DNA of 64,000 nucleotides from Proteles cristata cristata (lineage: Eukaryota > Chordata > Mammalia > Carnivora > Hyaenidae): assembly GCA_017311185.1 (NCBI GenBank), contig JAESUZ010001071.1, positions 744,001 through 808,000 on the forward strand. Reading direction: 5' to 3'. Each line of letters starts with the position of its first letter. The stretch's first letter is position 1. The notes under the pieces are model-generated. The model ran no database searches, was not told where the DNA came from, and saw only the letters and a list, made by a program, of their open reading frames with translations. The position numbers and the translations under genes are program-made. This document shows, piece by piece, positions 22,125 to 34,559 of this stretch.

Positions 22125-22505
22125 TGGAAACAATTTTTCAAAAATCAGTGGTTGCTAGTAGTTTGTGGGAAGAGGAGGAATAAATAGCAGAGCACAAAGG
22201 ATTTGCAGAAAAACACTTTGTATGATATTATAATAATGGATATAGGCCATTTTACATTTATCCAAAATCCATAGAATATACACTACCAAGATGAGTCCTA
22301 AGGTAAACTAGGGACTATGGGTAATTGTGATAATGTCAATGTAGGTTCATCGATTGTAACAAATGTACCACTCTGGTGGGGGATGTTCATAATGGGGGAA
22401 GTTATGCATGTGTGGGAGCAGGGGGAGATGGGAAATCTCTGCACTTTCCCCCTCAATTTTTCTGTGAACCTAAAACTCTCAAAAGATTGTTTTAATAAAA
22501 AAGTT

Positions 22506-23789
22506 CAGCATCTGCTTTATATACTGCATCTCTGAATTATGTAAGGCAGGGTTGAACTTTACAAGCATTTGCTGTGGTTATAAAAGTTTCCATCCACTAA
22601 AGGCACAGTAGTTCTTAAATGAATAAAGTTCAATCTTTGCCCTCAAAAATATACAATTGGATGAGGGATTTTGGAATTAGGAGTGCATCTTGAGTTGTTC
22701 TCAAGGTTTTATGGGCACTGTGATGATAGAAGCAAGCATTCAAGAAGGCTGAATGAAGAGAATGTGTAATGGATAGAGGTGTTAATTCCATTTAAGAGAA
22801 ACCCAATCTCCACATTCTGTGATCCAAAACATGTAAAATTTAATAAATCCCCAACTTTGAACCTCTACAGTACTTGATTTCAAATTCTGTGCACTATGAA
22901 TCCATTTCTTTGCATTTAATGATAAAGTCACTCACTCCTTTCCTCCCTTTTCCCTCCTCCCTCCTGCAAATAGTTCATAATGCAAGCTAAAACCTAATTT
23001 CATTACTTGAATTTATCTAGTTACCCAAAACCATGTACAGTGGAAAGCTGAAGCTGAAACCCCTAGATGGGAATCACTTGATTTTTTATCTGAAGCTTAC
23101 TATGGAGGGCAATTAAGGAATTCCAAATTATCTAGTCAAGTGGGATTGATAAATAAGCACTCAGGGAATGTTCAAAGATTTATAAAGTGTTTTTGAAGAA
23201 AATGTATTTTTATCTCAAATTATTTCTTTCAATCCTCAACTTCACCCTGCTGAGTTATATCAACACACTTTCTGGCCAAGTTTCCTGGTGGGAGTCTATT
23301 GTGCCAATTAGTGAATAAGCATTTTGGGAAAAAAAGAGAAGCCATGGTTAGTGGTTTTTTCCCCCATGGGATTGAAAATGTATTTTTGTTTTTTATTGCT
23401 GAGTATACAGCACAATGCTTAAAACCTAGCCATTCTCTTTTCTCATTTTTTATGTCCTGGGGTATATTCTTAAATTAGATCTAAATACAGAAATCCAAGA
23501 AATATTAGTAACTAAGTGAAAAATATTGTTTTGGCTAATGTGGCCCCTTGAAATTATAAATCTAGTCAGGCTGCTGGACAACTGATATTCAACAGTTAGT
23601 GTGATGCACTTCTTGAGGTAGGTTGGGGACAGACATCCTCCATATTTGTTTAAAGTAAGATTAACATAAGTTATCTATTGATGAGTACATTTTGGATGGT
23701 AGGAGAAATAAAACCATGTGTAATTGTTAAATTAAACATGGATACAGAGGATCTTTTTTACACATAATATATTGTAAGACATACTAACA
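22506..23789. other. Unassigned sequence
   Basis: About 1.3 kb without a gene. 22600-22780 may be a decayed L2, too weak to call. A pyrimidine-rich run (CCTTTCCTCCCTTTTCCC) lies near 22938-22967. Confidence 0.5.
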
Positions 23790-23900
23790 TGCTACTTAGT
23801 CTAGTTTCTGCATCTGTAAAATGGGGCTGTAAACAGCTATTAAATGAGAATAAAATGAGATAGTGAATGTAAAGCTTCCAAACATAACATACAATGGATA
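23790..23900 (+). mobile_element. MIR 3' half, sense
   Basis: GTTTCTGCATCTGTAAAATGGGGCTG followed by ATGAGATAGTGAATGTAAAGC is the diagnostic MIR text. Confidence 0.8.
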
Positions 23901-23993
23901 ATGTCTTCTTTACTATTTTGCATAATTTCAGATAGTTAGAGGATAATACAGTTTTCAAAAAAATTAGTAAATGTTTAAATTACTGAGCAATAT

Positions 23994-24180
23994 GGGGCAC
24001 TTGTGTGTCTCAGTTGGTTAAGCATCCGAGTCTTGATTTTAGTGGAGATCATGATTTCTAAGTTCATGAGATCAAGCACTGCGCTGTCAGTGCAGAGCCT
24101 ACTTGGAATTTTCTCTCTCCCTCTCTCTCTACTCTCCCCTGCTCGCATCCCTCTCTCAAAATAAACAAACATTTAGAAAA
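23994..24180 (+). mobile_element. Carnivore tRNA-derived SINE
   Basis: GGGGCACTTGTGTGTCTCAGTTGG head, GTTCATGAGATCAAGC B-box region, CTGTCAGTGCAGAGCC centre, CT block and AAAATAAACAAAC tail. A degenerate TSD (AGCAATAT / AGCAAAATAT) is possible. Confidence 0.9.
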
Positions 24181-25104
24181 ATAAGCAAAATATCGTGCAA
24201 TGTTATGAAGGATAATTTATTTCATGAAGAGTTGTAAAATATTAATAGCATATACTCTAGTTACATATGATAATACAACTGGATATAATTAAGTCAGTTG
24301 TCAGTTTGAATCTCTCTCTAGAGAAATTAATTACTACTCCATTTCTAAGTTTATTCTGTCAAGAATCATCAGTAAGGTGGTTTTATAAATTTGGGTTAGA
24401 AGAATGGCCATAGAAATGGGGCGATACTTCATATAAATACATTCATCAATTTATCTGTATATATGAAGAGGAATAAAATAGAATAAAGTTGCAAAAATAA
24501 TCAAATTTCAAGAGATAGGTTGGGCGACTTCAAAATGTATCTGTACCAACAAAGCTTTACCTTCAATAATGAAGAGAATAATATAATGGCATATATGTTT
24601 TTAAAAAAAGAGTGAAGAGGGTAAAATTAAATAAAAGGAATGGAATGGTTTTTTAGATTCTTAGTTTTTAAGAGATGATCCTTTTGAAAACGTACGAGCA
24701 TCTTCCATGAAAAAATGATGGACATGTCATAAAAGAGATTTTCAAAGACTTTCCATGGTGTTCTTCTCTAGAATAAGTGTTGTGACAACCAAGTCTTTTT
24801 AAGATAACACCCACTCTAAATAATTGTCATGAATTTTCTCTACCGTAATGAAAATCCCTTCAAAACAACCAGTCTTATTTTAAGGTTTATGAAAATACCT
24901 CCACTTCTTTATTTTGTATATTCAAGAAGCTCTTTGTCTCTATATTTCATTTAAGAATCTAAATTTCTAATAAAAAGGTACAAAAATCTTTGAAAACTTG
25001 GCCTTTTTTAGTTTGTTTAGAAAACATTTTTTCATCTATGATCCCTCTCTTCCTAGTTGTACAACAGTATCGATTTCTTCCATTCTTCACTAGGTATTTC
25101 TCTT
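24181..25104. other. Unassigned AT-rich sequence
   Basis: About 920 bp with no gene or repeat family that I can name. Confidence 0.5.
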
Positions 25105-25314
25105 TTTTAAAAAAATGGTTATTTATTTATTTTGAGAGAGAGAGACAGTGAGAGCAGGGTTGGAGGAGCGAGAGGGAGAGAGAGAATCCCAAATAGGATC
25201 CCAGCTGTCAGCACAGAGCCTCAATGCAGAGCTTGATCTCATGAACTGTGAGATCATGACCAGGACCTAAATCAAGATTTGAACACTTAAGTGACTGAGC
25301 CATCCAGGTGCCCC
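25105..25314 (-). mobile_element. Older carnivore SINE, antisense
   Basis: TTATTTATTTATTTTGAGAGAG tail, GCTGTCAGCACAGAGCC centre, GAGATCATGACC box and GACTGAGCCATCCAGGTGCCCC head end. No clear TSD. Confidence 0.92.
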
Positions 25315-25907
25315 TGTCCATCTTTTTATCTTTAATTAAAATTCTTTTGTATATATGTAATATTGTAACTGCTATTTTCAATAGCTATATCTTCATACAT
25401 CATGTTAATAACTCAGACACAATTTTTAATGTTTTCAGTGGGTTATTTTAGAAATATTCTTTAAACTGTCTTAAGAAGATACAAGCTGTCTAACAGTCAA
25501 AGGGATGTATTAAAACAATGTCTTCTTAGTAAGCAGCACAATGCTATACAGGAGGGTAGGTATTGCAATTTCTTTTTACATAAGAACATACAACATTTAC
25601 CCATGTCTGGGATCCCACAATAATGTGTTTGTCTAGTTTTTTATACTCTTTTAAGGCAGTCTTTGAATACCATGTAAATATCACAATGACATTAATTATC
25701 ACACTAAAAATGCTTAGAAGCCAGGGTGCTTATTAAATATTAATAACATGCTTTGTCAAGAACTTATACACTTTGGTGTATTTGGCTTATCTATTTTGGC
25801 TTACCTCAAGTATAAATCATCAGATAATCAGTTTTAAAAGATGCCACCATATTGATGAATTCTCTCCCCAAATAGAATCGTGTTTAAAAATAATCTCTCC
25901 CTTTCTG
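25315..25907. other. Unassigned AT-rich sequence
   Basis: About 590 bp with no feature that I can identify. Confidence 0.5.
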
Positions 25908-26750
25908 CACAGCTAAAGGAAGCAATTGACAAAACTAAAAAGCAACCTATGGAATGGGAGAAGATATTGCAAATAACATATCCAATAAAGGGTTAGTATC
26001 CAAAATGCATAAAGAACTGATACAATGCAACACCCCAAAAACAAATAATCCGATTAAAAAATGGGCAGAACATATGAACAGACATTTCTCCAAAGAACAT
26101 ACACATGGCCAACAGACACATGAAAAGATGTTCATCATCCCATCAGAAAAATGAAAATCAAAACTACAATAAGATTAATACCTCACACCTATCAGAAGGG
26201 CTAAAATCAACAACATAATAAACAACAGGTGTTAGTGAGGATGAGGGGGGAAAAAAGAACCTTAATGTACTGTTAGTGGGGATGCAGACTTGGTGCAGCC
26301 ACTGTGAAAAACAGCATGGAGCTTCCTCAAAAATATAAAAATAGGAATACCTTATGATCCAGCAATCACACTACTGAGTATTTATTTCAAAAATACAAGA
26401 ACAGTAATTCAGAGGGAAACATGCCCTCCTGTGTTTATATCAGCATTATTTACAATGACCAAATTATGCAAGCAGCCCAAATGTCCATCATTTGATGAAT
26501 GGATAAAGAAGATGTGGCATATATACACAATGCAATATTATTCAGTCATAAAAAAAGAATGAAATCTTGCCATTTACAGTAACATGGATGGAGGAGCTAG
26601 AGAGTATTATGCTAAATGAAATAAGTCCATCAGAGAAAGACAGATATCATATGATTTCACTCATATGTAGAATTCATAAAACAAAAATAAGCAAAGGGAA
26701 AAACGAAAGAGAGAGAAAGAGAGACAAAACAGACTCTGCTTTCTGAAAAA
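25908..26750 (+). mobile_element. L1 3' part (ORF2 end plus partial 3' UTR)
   Basis: Sense text of the L1 ORF2 end: GGAAGCAATTGACAAAACTAAAAAGCAACC, TTAGTATCCAAAATGCATAAAGAACTG, then GATCCAGCAATCACACTACTG, AACATGGATGGAGGAGCTAG and a GA-rich 3' UTR start. It is truncated before the terminal ACAATAAA box. Intermediate age. Confidence 0.85.
25954..26154 (+). pseudogene. L1 ORF2 C-terminal relic
   Basis: 66 codons retaining the ORF2-type [19 protein letters not shown] segment, then a stop. Not a functional protein. Confidence 0.8.
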
Positions 26751-27650
26751 GCTAGATTAAGACTAGATGAAGATGGCTGGTAAGAATAAAGCCTGTGTTA
26801 AAGTATCAAGGGAAAAAGATAAATCTCTTATCAAAAACCAATATTTGTGCATGTATATCACTAGAGATAAGTGGTAATATTGATGAAATATTATATGTAT
26901 ATAAATAAGTTATTTACTAACATCGATATTTAAAACAGAGAAAGTGAACAGAACTAGCGGAGATGAGCAGTCTGCACATTTTCTAAATCTTCTTATGTAT
27001 GGTTCCAAATTCGTGTGAGGGAGAAAGAGAGAAAAAAAAATATAGGAAAAGTTTTGCTTTATGTCAGCAGCTGACTAAAGTGCAATAACTTACTTTAGAA
27101 TGAGTCTAATTAAAGACATTAAAAATAATAACAGTATTATGTAAAATAAACAGTGGGGGTAACATCAGCCCTTACATAAGAGAAGCAATCTCTGACTAAT
27201 GTACCAGCCACCCACGTTTTCCTGCTGTCTACTTCCTCTCTGAGAAAAGCATGGAGAAAAATGAATACATCCTACAGCTCTATTAGATCCTTAGGTTTCA
27301 CTCCCAAACTTTGATTTTTCAGTTTCAGCCCACTCCAAACCTACACTCGAACAATTTACGGGGAGGAATATCCCTGTTTTTCTTAGGCAGAGAGAGATGA
27401 AAAGGGAGAGACTAACTATACCGATTTATCAAGCACTGAGAGCAGCACTAACTGAAGGTCAGGAGAAGAATGGAACCATGAGAAAGCTAGAAGCATTTAG
27501 GAATAGTAGCCATGCAATCAGTGGGGCATACCTCTTTCTCTCATTTCTAAGGGGAATAGCCCTTTAAAATGTACTTTGAGTGGCACAGAAAATATGAGAA
27601 ATTTCCTTGAACTTCCCAAACATATAATATTTCTTATTTTAAATATATAG

Positions 27651-27651
<1 letters not shown>
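26751..27651. other. Unassigned sequence
   Basis: About 900 bp with no gene or nameable repeat. Confidence 0.5.
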
Positions 27652-27696
<45 letters not shown>

Positions 27697-27697
27697 A
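27652..27697 (+). repeat. (TG)n microsatellite
   Basis: Uninterrupted TG from 27652 to about 27686, then TATGTGTATG variants. Confidence 0.95.
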
Positions 27698-28889
27698 GGC
27701 TCAACCTATACAGAACCCAAATCAAGAGTGGAGAAGAAACTCCTTGAGATGATATTATAGGAAGAGTCCAAAGTATGAATTGGTCAAACGTAGCAACAAG
27801 TCTATCTGACAGCAAATTAGAATGAGTTCTACAAAAGGGTTGAGAGATTGTTTGAGGTGTTTGACTCAACTCAGAGGATTCTAAAACAATCAGGAAATAG
27901 GTAATAACTTAGTGGTTAAAAATATCTAAGCAAAATAAAAATTTGAGAGAAACTCAGGTAAGTGTTATATATGGCTTAGTTATGCATGACATTTATTTAG
28001 GCATGGTAATATAAATGCTAAATATTAATATAAAGCCAAATTGTATATTCACATATATATGAAATATTGAGTATAGGAATATTTGTGTTATGATGGAATT
28101 GTAAAATGAAAGCTACATCTTCATCTGATGTAGTAACTATTTCTAAAGTTGAAAAAATTTAAGAAGTGTCACTATAAGCAATTTATTTAGATATAGGACA
28201 TTAAAGATACAAGGCTGGGGGAAATATTGAAATATGTTTCTGGTTTTTCTTAATATGTCATATAGGACTGGTAGACCCTTTAATCTGTATCTTGTATCAA
28301 AAACACTACCAAGATTAAAAATGTGTCTGTTGTCCCAACTTAGGTTAAATTTTCATTGTTCTAATACTCTACTTCACTAGAGCATTGGTTTCTACAATGC
28401 TCCAATGGAAACAAGTAAAACTCACCAACTTCAAGGGTTGTTTGAAAGAGGTTTTGATTTACAAAAATTTCTGACCCTGAACTGAACCATAAATCAACTC
28501 TCATAGCATCTGTGTTTTTGCAATATTTGCCCACTTAACAGTTAAAGAATAAAAGAATCAGCGAAGAGATTCAACTAGCTTATGTCCTTTGATAGTCTCA
28601 GCTACTTGTCCTGTAAATATTTCATATCTGACTCCCAAAATCAAAACTGATGTTAGGGGGTTGGCAGGCATTTTTAATAAAATGACCCATAATTGCAAAC
28701 AGGAACAGAGACTAAAGTAATGAGGTCATGAAAAAAAAAAGGATGATTTATTCATTGACAATCTAAACCTATGTTTGGATATACCTATGGATATACCATA
28801 GGATAACCTATGGATATATGGAGAAAAGTCCATATATCTCCCACAAAGAATAGAGATTTAGAAATTAAGAATAAACCATCTCAACAAGT
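27698..28889. other. Unassigned AT-rich sequence with small palindromes
   Basis: About 1.2 kb with no gene. A cluster of short inverted repeats lies at 28784-28838. Confidence 0.5.
28784..28838. repeat. Two adjacent small inverted repeats
   Basis: CCTATGG-ATATA-CCATAGG is a perfect 7-bp-arm hairpin at 28784-28802. Immediately after it, GGATATATGG and CCATATATCT flank 8 bases, a second near-perfect hairpin. Confidence 0.8.
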
Positions 28890-29078
28890 CTGGTTGCAAT
28901 TGTTAATAGCTGTAAGACTTGAATCAGGACGTCTCATTTAATAAATTCTATGAATCTCAATGCTTCTGTAAGATTGGGAAAATAGTAGCTACTTTAGAGG
29001 GTTATTGTGAAGATTAAAGTAAGTAGGTAAAGAATATCTAAAGTAATGCCTGGGACATTGTAAGCATTGACATATTTT
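28890..29078 (+). mobile_element. MIR, sense
   Basis: GTTAATAGCTGTAAGACTTGAATCAGG, CTCAATGCTTCTGTAAGATTGGG, AGAGGGTTATTGTGAAGATTAAAG and AAAGTAATGCCTGGGACATTGTAAGC follow MIR from core to end. Confidence 0.85.
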
Positions 29079-29288
29079 AGGGCAACTATGGTGTGTATAT
29101 CATTTTGTGGAAGTATGAAGTTCTGAAATATCTTTGATATTTCTCCCTTGCATTCTTCTCAGTGGTAAGTGGAGTAACTAAGAGTATCTAATTATTAGAA
29201 GGAACTAATGTGAAAAAAAGAAGTGGGCCACACTAGTGGTTAACCCATTACACAGACCTGACATAGCTAACTCAAAAGAAAATGCCTT
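29079..29288. other. Unassigned sequence
   Basis: About 210 bp with no feature. Confidence 0.5.
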
Positions 29289-29410
29289 GGGGCAACTGAC
29301 TGGCTCAGTAGGAAGCAGATGTGACTCTTTATCTTGGGGTCATGGATTCAAATCCCACATTGGGTATAGAGATTACTAAAAAAATAATAATAATAAACTT
29401 AAAAAAAAGG
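29289..29410 (+). mobile_element. Short carnivore tRNA-derived SINE variant
   Basis: GGCAACTGACTGGCTCAGTAGG, CTTGGGGTCATGGATTCAAATCCC, ACATTGGGTATAGAGATTACT, then AATAATAATAA and an A-tail, about 120 bp in all. It lacks the CT-rich middle, which marks the short tRNA-like CanSINE type. Likely TSD ATGCCTT at 29282-29288 and 29411-29417. Confidence 0.85.
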
Positions 29411-30129
29411 ATGCCTTTAAACACTATATTCAGAATGTCACAAAAAAACTTGCTTAAACTTAACTTTATTACCAAATCACCAGTATTAAGCTTTGTGTTG
29501 ACACTTTCCAGAGCCCAGAAGTTGTCCTTATAAACCATGAAGCCTAAACCGGAAAAAAAAAATGAAGTACTTCCATTATTGGATTACTGGTATTTAGGAA
29601 GCAATATAGATATATGGATGCACAGATAGCTCAGAATAAAAGATAATTTATTCTGAAATACAGTCAAGATAAGACTTCCAGTTAGGTAGACCAAGCTATT
29701 TATTATAAGAGTAGCTCTTGCATATGGAGACATGAAAAAAAGCCATACCAAAACCCAAAATGTCATTGAAAGGTAATGCAATTTCTTTAGCAAATACCTG
29801 AAGAAGTTACAGCAGTTAGATTAAATCTTTTTTTATAAGGAAAGAGTTTAAATTTCCTCTTTGAGTATATATTTTTCTCTTCCCCAATTTCTGTACCTTA
29901 AGGAAGTTGACCTAATGATACTCATTTAAAAAAACATCAACTCACTCTCAAATTCTTTGATCAGAGACACTAACTTTCATAGTAACTTCAAAAAAGCATA
30001 TTTACAGTCACTTCCAACTTCTAATTTCTTACCAAAAATGGCAAATTTCTTGAGGACAGGGATAGTATCCTGTGTTTTAAAGTCACAAATTTCTAACTAT
30101 ATCATAGACTGGTAATAAAAAAAAGTTAT
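29411..30129. other. Unassigned AT-rich sequence
   Basis: About 720 bp with no feature that I can identify. Confidence 0.5.
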
Positions 30130-30310
30130 AGGGGCACCAGGGTGGTTCAGTTGGTTGAGCATCCCTTTCTTAGTTTTGGGTTGTGGAATTGAACCCCGCA
30201 TCAGGCTCCACAGAGCATAGAGCCTGCTTAAGATTCTCACTCCTCCTCCTCTGCCCCTCTCCCCTGCTCAAATGCTCTCTAAAATTTAAAAAAATCATTT
30301 AAAAAATTAA
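30130..30310 (+). mobile_element. Carnivore tRNA-derived SINE with TSD
   Basis: GGGGCACCAGGGTGGTTCAGTTGG head, GAATTGAACCCCGCATCAGG, a shortened centre, CT block and A-rich tail. The 9-bp repeat AAAAGTTAT at 30121-30129 and 30311-30319 is the TSD. Confidence 0.92.
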
Positions 30311-31278
30311 AAAAGTTATTTAAATTTCTGACTGGTATGGGACTTACAGGTGAGAACACTTGGAAATAAGAGTAGGTCATATCAAATTAATATCACTTAC
30401 TTCTCTGGTAACTTGGTTTAAATATACATTAGTAAATTAGATTTTGTAATTATTTTAATATTCTCTACGAAAAACAGCTTTGGTGGCTCAACTTTTACAT
30501 GGAAGGTTTTATTCAGCAAAACTGAAAGCACTAGAAGGAACAGATGTAAAACTCTGATGAGAAAAGAAGCCTTTCCTAAGTAGCTAGTTGCATCAAACAT
30601 ATTCCAGGGATCAGTGACAGCCTCATTGCCTTGAGAGCTCTTCAGAGCTTAATAACATTTTAAGATATTCTGTTATCAATGCTGATAAGATGAATATCTA
30701 GTGCTATCTGGATGGACTTATAACTGAATAAAGTGCTTTATCCAAACAATATGAATTGTGGGTCAAATTGAATATGACTTTATTGAAAACTATGCTTTCT
30801 TGAAAACAATTTAATTAAAGACTTAGGTAAGAGTACTATAAAATATTGACCAAATTTTTGAATGATATAAAGCTGGCAGGACTTATCAGAATCCAACAAG
30901 ACCCTGATAAAGTAAAATTATGGATTAAACTTCAAAGATAAGTAGCATTAAACAGAATACTTATGTTTAGTTTATCCCTAATACACCATTCACTGCCATC
31001 TATCAGCAGTCTTCCTCTTGACATTCCACAAACTTCCAGTTCAATATGGTAGAAAGACTTAGAAGTTGTAATAATGAGCTTCATGTGAGGGAAAATTATA
31101 CGTTTTTAAAATATTTTATATACTTGTATATTTATAAATATATGTATACTTATATGAAACACTGATACATTTATATATATTTACACATATATGCTACAAC
31201 TGTGAGTGAAAGCAGACTGCTTCAAAGAATATCTAATGTCAAGAATGTAGGCATTCCATTCCCATGAACAGTTTGAAA
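30311..31278. other. Unassigned AT-rich sequence
   Basis: About 970 bp with no gene. 31105-31200 is a very AT-rich TATA-type stretch. Confidence 0.5.
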
Positions 31279-31469
31279 TATCTTTTTAATGTTTTTATTT
31301 TATTTCTGAGAGAGAGAGAGGCAGCATGAGCAGGGGAGGGTCAGAGAGAGAGGGAGACACAGAATCCAAAACAGGCTCCAGCCCAACACGGGGCTCAAAC
31401 CCACAAACCATGAGATCATGACCTGAGCTGAAGTCGGATGCTCAACCGAGCCACCCAGGTGTCCCTCTA
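31279..31469 (-). mobile_element. Carnivore SINE with 15-bp TSD and a centre deletion
   Basis: Antisense SINE whose GGCTCTGAGCTGTCAGCACAGAG centre is missing: CAGGCTCCAG joins CCCAACACGGGG directly. Perfect TSD ATGAACAGTTTGAAA at 31264-31278 and 31470-31484. Confidence 0.94.
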
Positions 31470-33223
31470 ATGAACAGTTTGAAACTATGCTGGCGATATC
31501 TATCTTTGGCACAAACTAGAATGCTCACAGAAAAGAGTGATGGCAATTGAGAAGGGAATCAAAACCCAGTGTGTGAGGGAGAGGTGAAGGAACCAAAGGT
31601 TTAAACCAAAAACCAAGTTACAGGAAAATTGGAGAGTGGCCCTTAAGTGCTTATTGAGTTCTCATTGGAAGGAAATTTAAACCTGTACGTTTTGGTCCTA
31701 AAGGCCAACAACTAGCCTCAGGACAACCATTTAGCAGTGGATTTTACTTCAATTAGTTATACTTTTGCAGAGCACTCTGGAAGTATTCAACCCCCAACTG
31801 AAATTATAGAGGACGTTTAAGCAATGAAATGATGGTTTATTTTAGGTGACCTCTGGAGTTGTAGTCTATCTTGAGAATCTATTGTTCTACATATTTATTT
31901 CCTACTTCCAAAGCTCTGAAATAGAGAGATGTTTTAGAGCATGGATCAATAAATTATTGTTTGGGATAGCTTCAGGTTTATGTGCTTATGATTTAGAACT
32001 TCTTACTCTTGGCAGAAGGTTAGAATAGAGAACATCTTGAATTAATATTCTAGACCGAAAATGATTCCAAGTAAAAATAATCTCAAACCCATGTAAAGAG
32101 TTTAGGATAAATTATTTTTAGAATTATATAGTGGAAAAAGGAATATATGTGTTTATAATTCATCCGTATTTCTACTCATATATATGATGATTTGTAAACC
32201 ATCCATAAACTGAGCTACAAAAAATACATCAAGGGAAATATGCAAGCCTACATTTTATGATAGGTTTCAGAAAGCTATAAAAACTTCAAGTGGCTCCAGA
32301 GATCAACATTTGACTATATTTTGTTTACAAAACAGTAGTAAAAAGTCAGCCACTAGTAAGACAGCCAAGGCTAATATGAAGCAAATATTACCATTTGTAC
32401 TTAACTGACATCTTTCTCTGGCTGTTCAAATACACTTGATCTTATAAATATTTCTACTTGCCATTGTATGGGAAGTTAAACAGGTATAAGGTGCAGCTTA
32501 GACTATCTTTTCTTTCAGTAACACACCAATTCATTATTTGTCTCTGAAAAGAGCAACTCATTCACATGGGAATTTGAGTGGGTTAACATATATAAGAAAT
32601 GTTACTCTTCCCCTTAGCATCAAAAGAAAATAGAACAAAATTTCCAGGCCATTTGAAAGAAATGCAGAACAAAAAATGTGTTAGAGAGGGGGCACAGGTT
32701 TGTCAGGGTAAATAGCTTCCTGAAAAACTGAAGTACATTTTACCCTAAGAGAAAAAAAATGTTTTACAGGACTTAAGCGGGATGGGCAGTGTGAGACTCT
32801 GTTACTTGTGGAATTGGATGGTGCTAGGATCACAGAATTAGCCTCATGATAAGAAGACTTTAGCCTACTGTTATCTGTTGACCCACTGGGAAGGTTGACA
32901 CTGTCCCTGTGTGAGTGTGCTTAGTCAGCCTGAACCAAACTTCAACTTAATATAGACTGTTATCTGTGTCCTCAAGACTAAAGCAAACAAGTAGGCATGG
33001 GAGTAAAGTGGAATCTTCTGGATACCATAGCTGAATCTTGTGACCTGTGCAAGAGAACACTTTCTTTTCCACTTTCTCTTAGATGGTTGCCACTCAGAAA
33101 ACTTCAAATTAATGGCCTGAGTCCTACTATGTGCACAATAAATGATAACAACTCATTAAAGGGGCTCAACAGCAAGAGAAAACAGTCTGAAATGACCAAA
33201 AATGTACTGTAGTAAGAAGGAAC
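31470..33223. other. Unassigned sequence, repeat-poor
   Basis: About 1.75 kb with no repeat that I recognise. A pyrimidine tract ending in AG at 33082 (CTTTTCCACTTTCTCTTAG) looks like an acceptor, but the following frame closes after a few codons. No gene called. Confidence 0.5.
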
Positions 33224-33455
33224 TGTGGCACCTGGGTGGCTCTGTTGGTTAAGTGACCAATTTCGGCTCAGGTCATGATCTCGCGGTTGGTGAGTTGGAG
33301 CCCCATGTGGGGTTTTATGCTGATAGTTCAGAGCCTGGAGCCTGCTTTGGATTCTGGGTCTCTCTCTCTCTCTCTCTCTGTTCCTCTCCCTCTCACACTC
33401 TGTTTCTCTCTCTCTCAAAAATAAGTAAAGATTAAAAAATAATTTAAAAAACTTA
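33224..33455 (+). mobile_element. Carnivore tRNA-derived SINE with TSD
   Basis: GGCACCTGGGTGGCTCTGTTGG head, CATGATCTCGCGGTTGGTGAG, CT block and CAAAAATAAGTAAAG tail. TSD AAGAAGGAAC at 33214-33223 and 33456-33465. Confidence 0.94.
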
Positions 33456-33489
33456 AAGAAGGAACAGAAATTCAAATCGAATTAACACT

Positions 33490-34085
33490 AATAAGAATTT
33501 TTTGTGGTATCATTTTTATACACTGTTGGTAAGAATGAAAATTGGTAAACTATTTTAGAAAACTGGTGGTATCTTCTGAAGGTGAAAGTGTCCATCCTCA
33601 TTGGTGGAGCAATTTCACTCTAGAGTCCCAATAGTAATGATTACATGTGTGTTCCACAAAACATGTACCAAACTTTCATACCACCTTTATTCATAATGGC
33701 CCAAAACTTGAAGCAATGTGGATGCCCATCAATATTAGGATAATTAGATATTTTACTGATGTTTGGTTTATTAATGCAATGAAATAATATAAAGCAGTGA
33801 TAAATTACTGCTATATATAGCAGAGTGGACGCATCCTGCAAACATAATCCTAAAAGGCAGGCACATAAAAAAATATGTACTATGCTATTTCATTTACAGA
33901 AAATTCAAAAGAAAACAAGCAAACTGTTATTTAATGTTTTGGCTGAAGTCAGAATGGTAGTTTGAAGCAAGGGCATTGACTATGTGATAGTATAATGGTT
34001 TCCAGGATGATGCTTCTACTTGCTAATCTGTATATAAATTACAATTTGGATATATATATGTAAAAATAAATTTAGTTGTTCATTT
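33490..34085 (+). mobile_element. L1 3' end, sense, old
   Basis: CACTGTTGGTAAGAATGAAAATTGG, CAATTTCACTCTAGAG, TGGCCCAAAACTTGAAGCAATG and ATGCCCATCAATATTAGG are the L1 ORF2-end/3' UTR text. It closes at GTAAAAATAAATTTAG. Confidence 0.75.
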
Positions 34086-34309
34086 AAGATTATGTGTTTT
34101 ATATATGCTATACTCTAATGGTAAGTTAAGGAGGAAAACTGATAAAATAATTACATATTTTATACTCTAAATTCATATATAGCCCCCAAAATACCTCTTT
34201 CTAGAGTTTAAAACTTGATTCACCATTAGAGAAATTAATTGGAGAGAATATGGTCAACCTATACATAAAGAGATAAAAATCATGAAGTAATAGATCTTGG
34301 GTATAGCTA
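34086..34309. other. Unassigned AT-rich sequence
   Basis: About 220 bp with no feature. Confidence 0.5.
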
Positions 34310-34480
34310 GTATCTCTAACAGGCATTCCAGAAGGAGAAAATAGAGGCATATGGAAAGGACAATAAACAAATAATAGAAAATTATCTTCTCTAAATTTAA
34401 GAAAGGCCCAGGTCTATAGATTAAAAGAATTCAGGCAGTTCTGGAGTCCTGGCAATTTTTTAACTCGAAGGAGAAAGACA
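34310..34480 (+). mobile_element. Possible old L1 5' region fragment
   Basis: AGGCATTCCAGAAGGAGAAAATAGAGG and the following A-rich text resemble an upstream portion of old L1. Weak and short. Confidence 0.3.
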
Positions 34481-34559
34481 ATGAGTTCCAAACAGAAAGA
34501 GTAATCTGCCTAGGACTGAGAAGTGAATTAGATTAAAATACTGAAAATGAACATTCCTG

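Larger units (their letters stand above)
21262..22505 (+). mobile_element. Old L1 3' part (ORF2 end plus 3' UTR), hosting a young SINE
   Basis: ORF2-end text runs from AAAACAAGGAAAGCAG through GCTGACAAGGATGTGGAGCA and TTTGATCCAGCAACCGCACT. After the SINE at 21901-22124 the L1 3' UTR resumes (TCATCGATTGTAACAAATGTACC, GGGAAATCTCTGCACTTTCC) and ends near TTTAATAAAA. It is an L1M-age element, sense. Confidence 0.82.

Noticed and set aside
33061..33110. Splice acceptor CTTTTCCACTTTCTCTTAG followed by ATG
   Set aside because: The frame starting at the ATG meets a stop within ten codons, and no donor pairs with it convincingly.
33104..33475. 123-codon open frame on the - strand
   Set aside because: Most of it is the antisense of the CT-rich SINE at 33224-33455 (RERERE-type low complexity), extended into flanking DNA.
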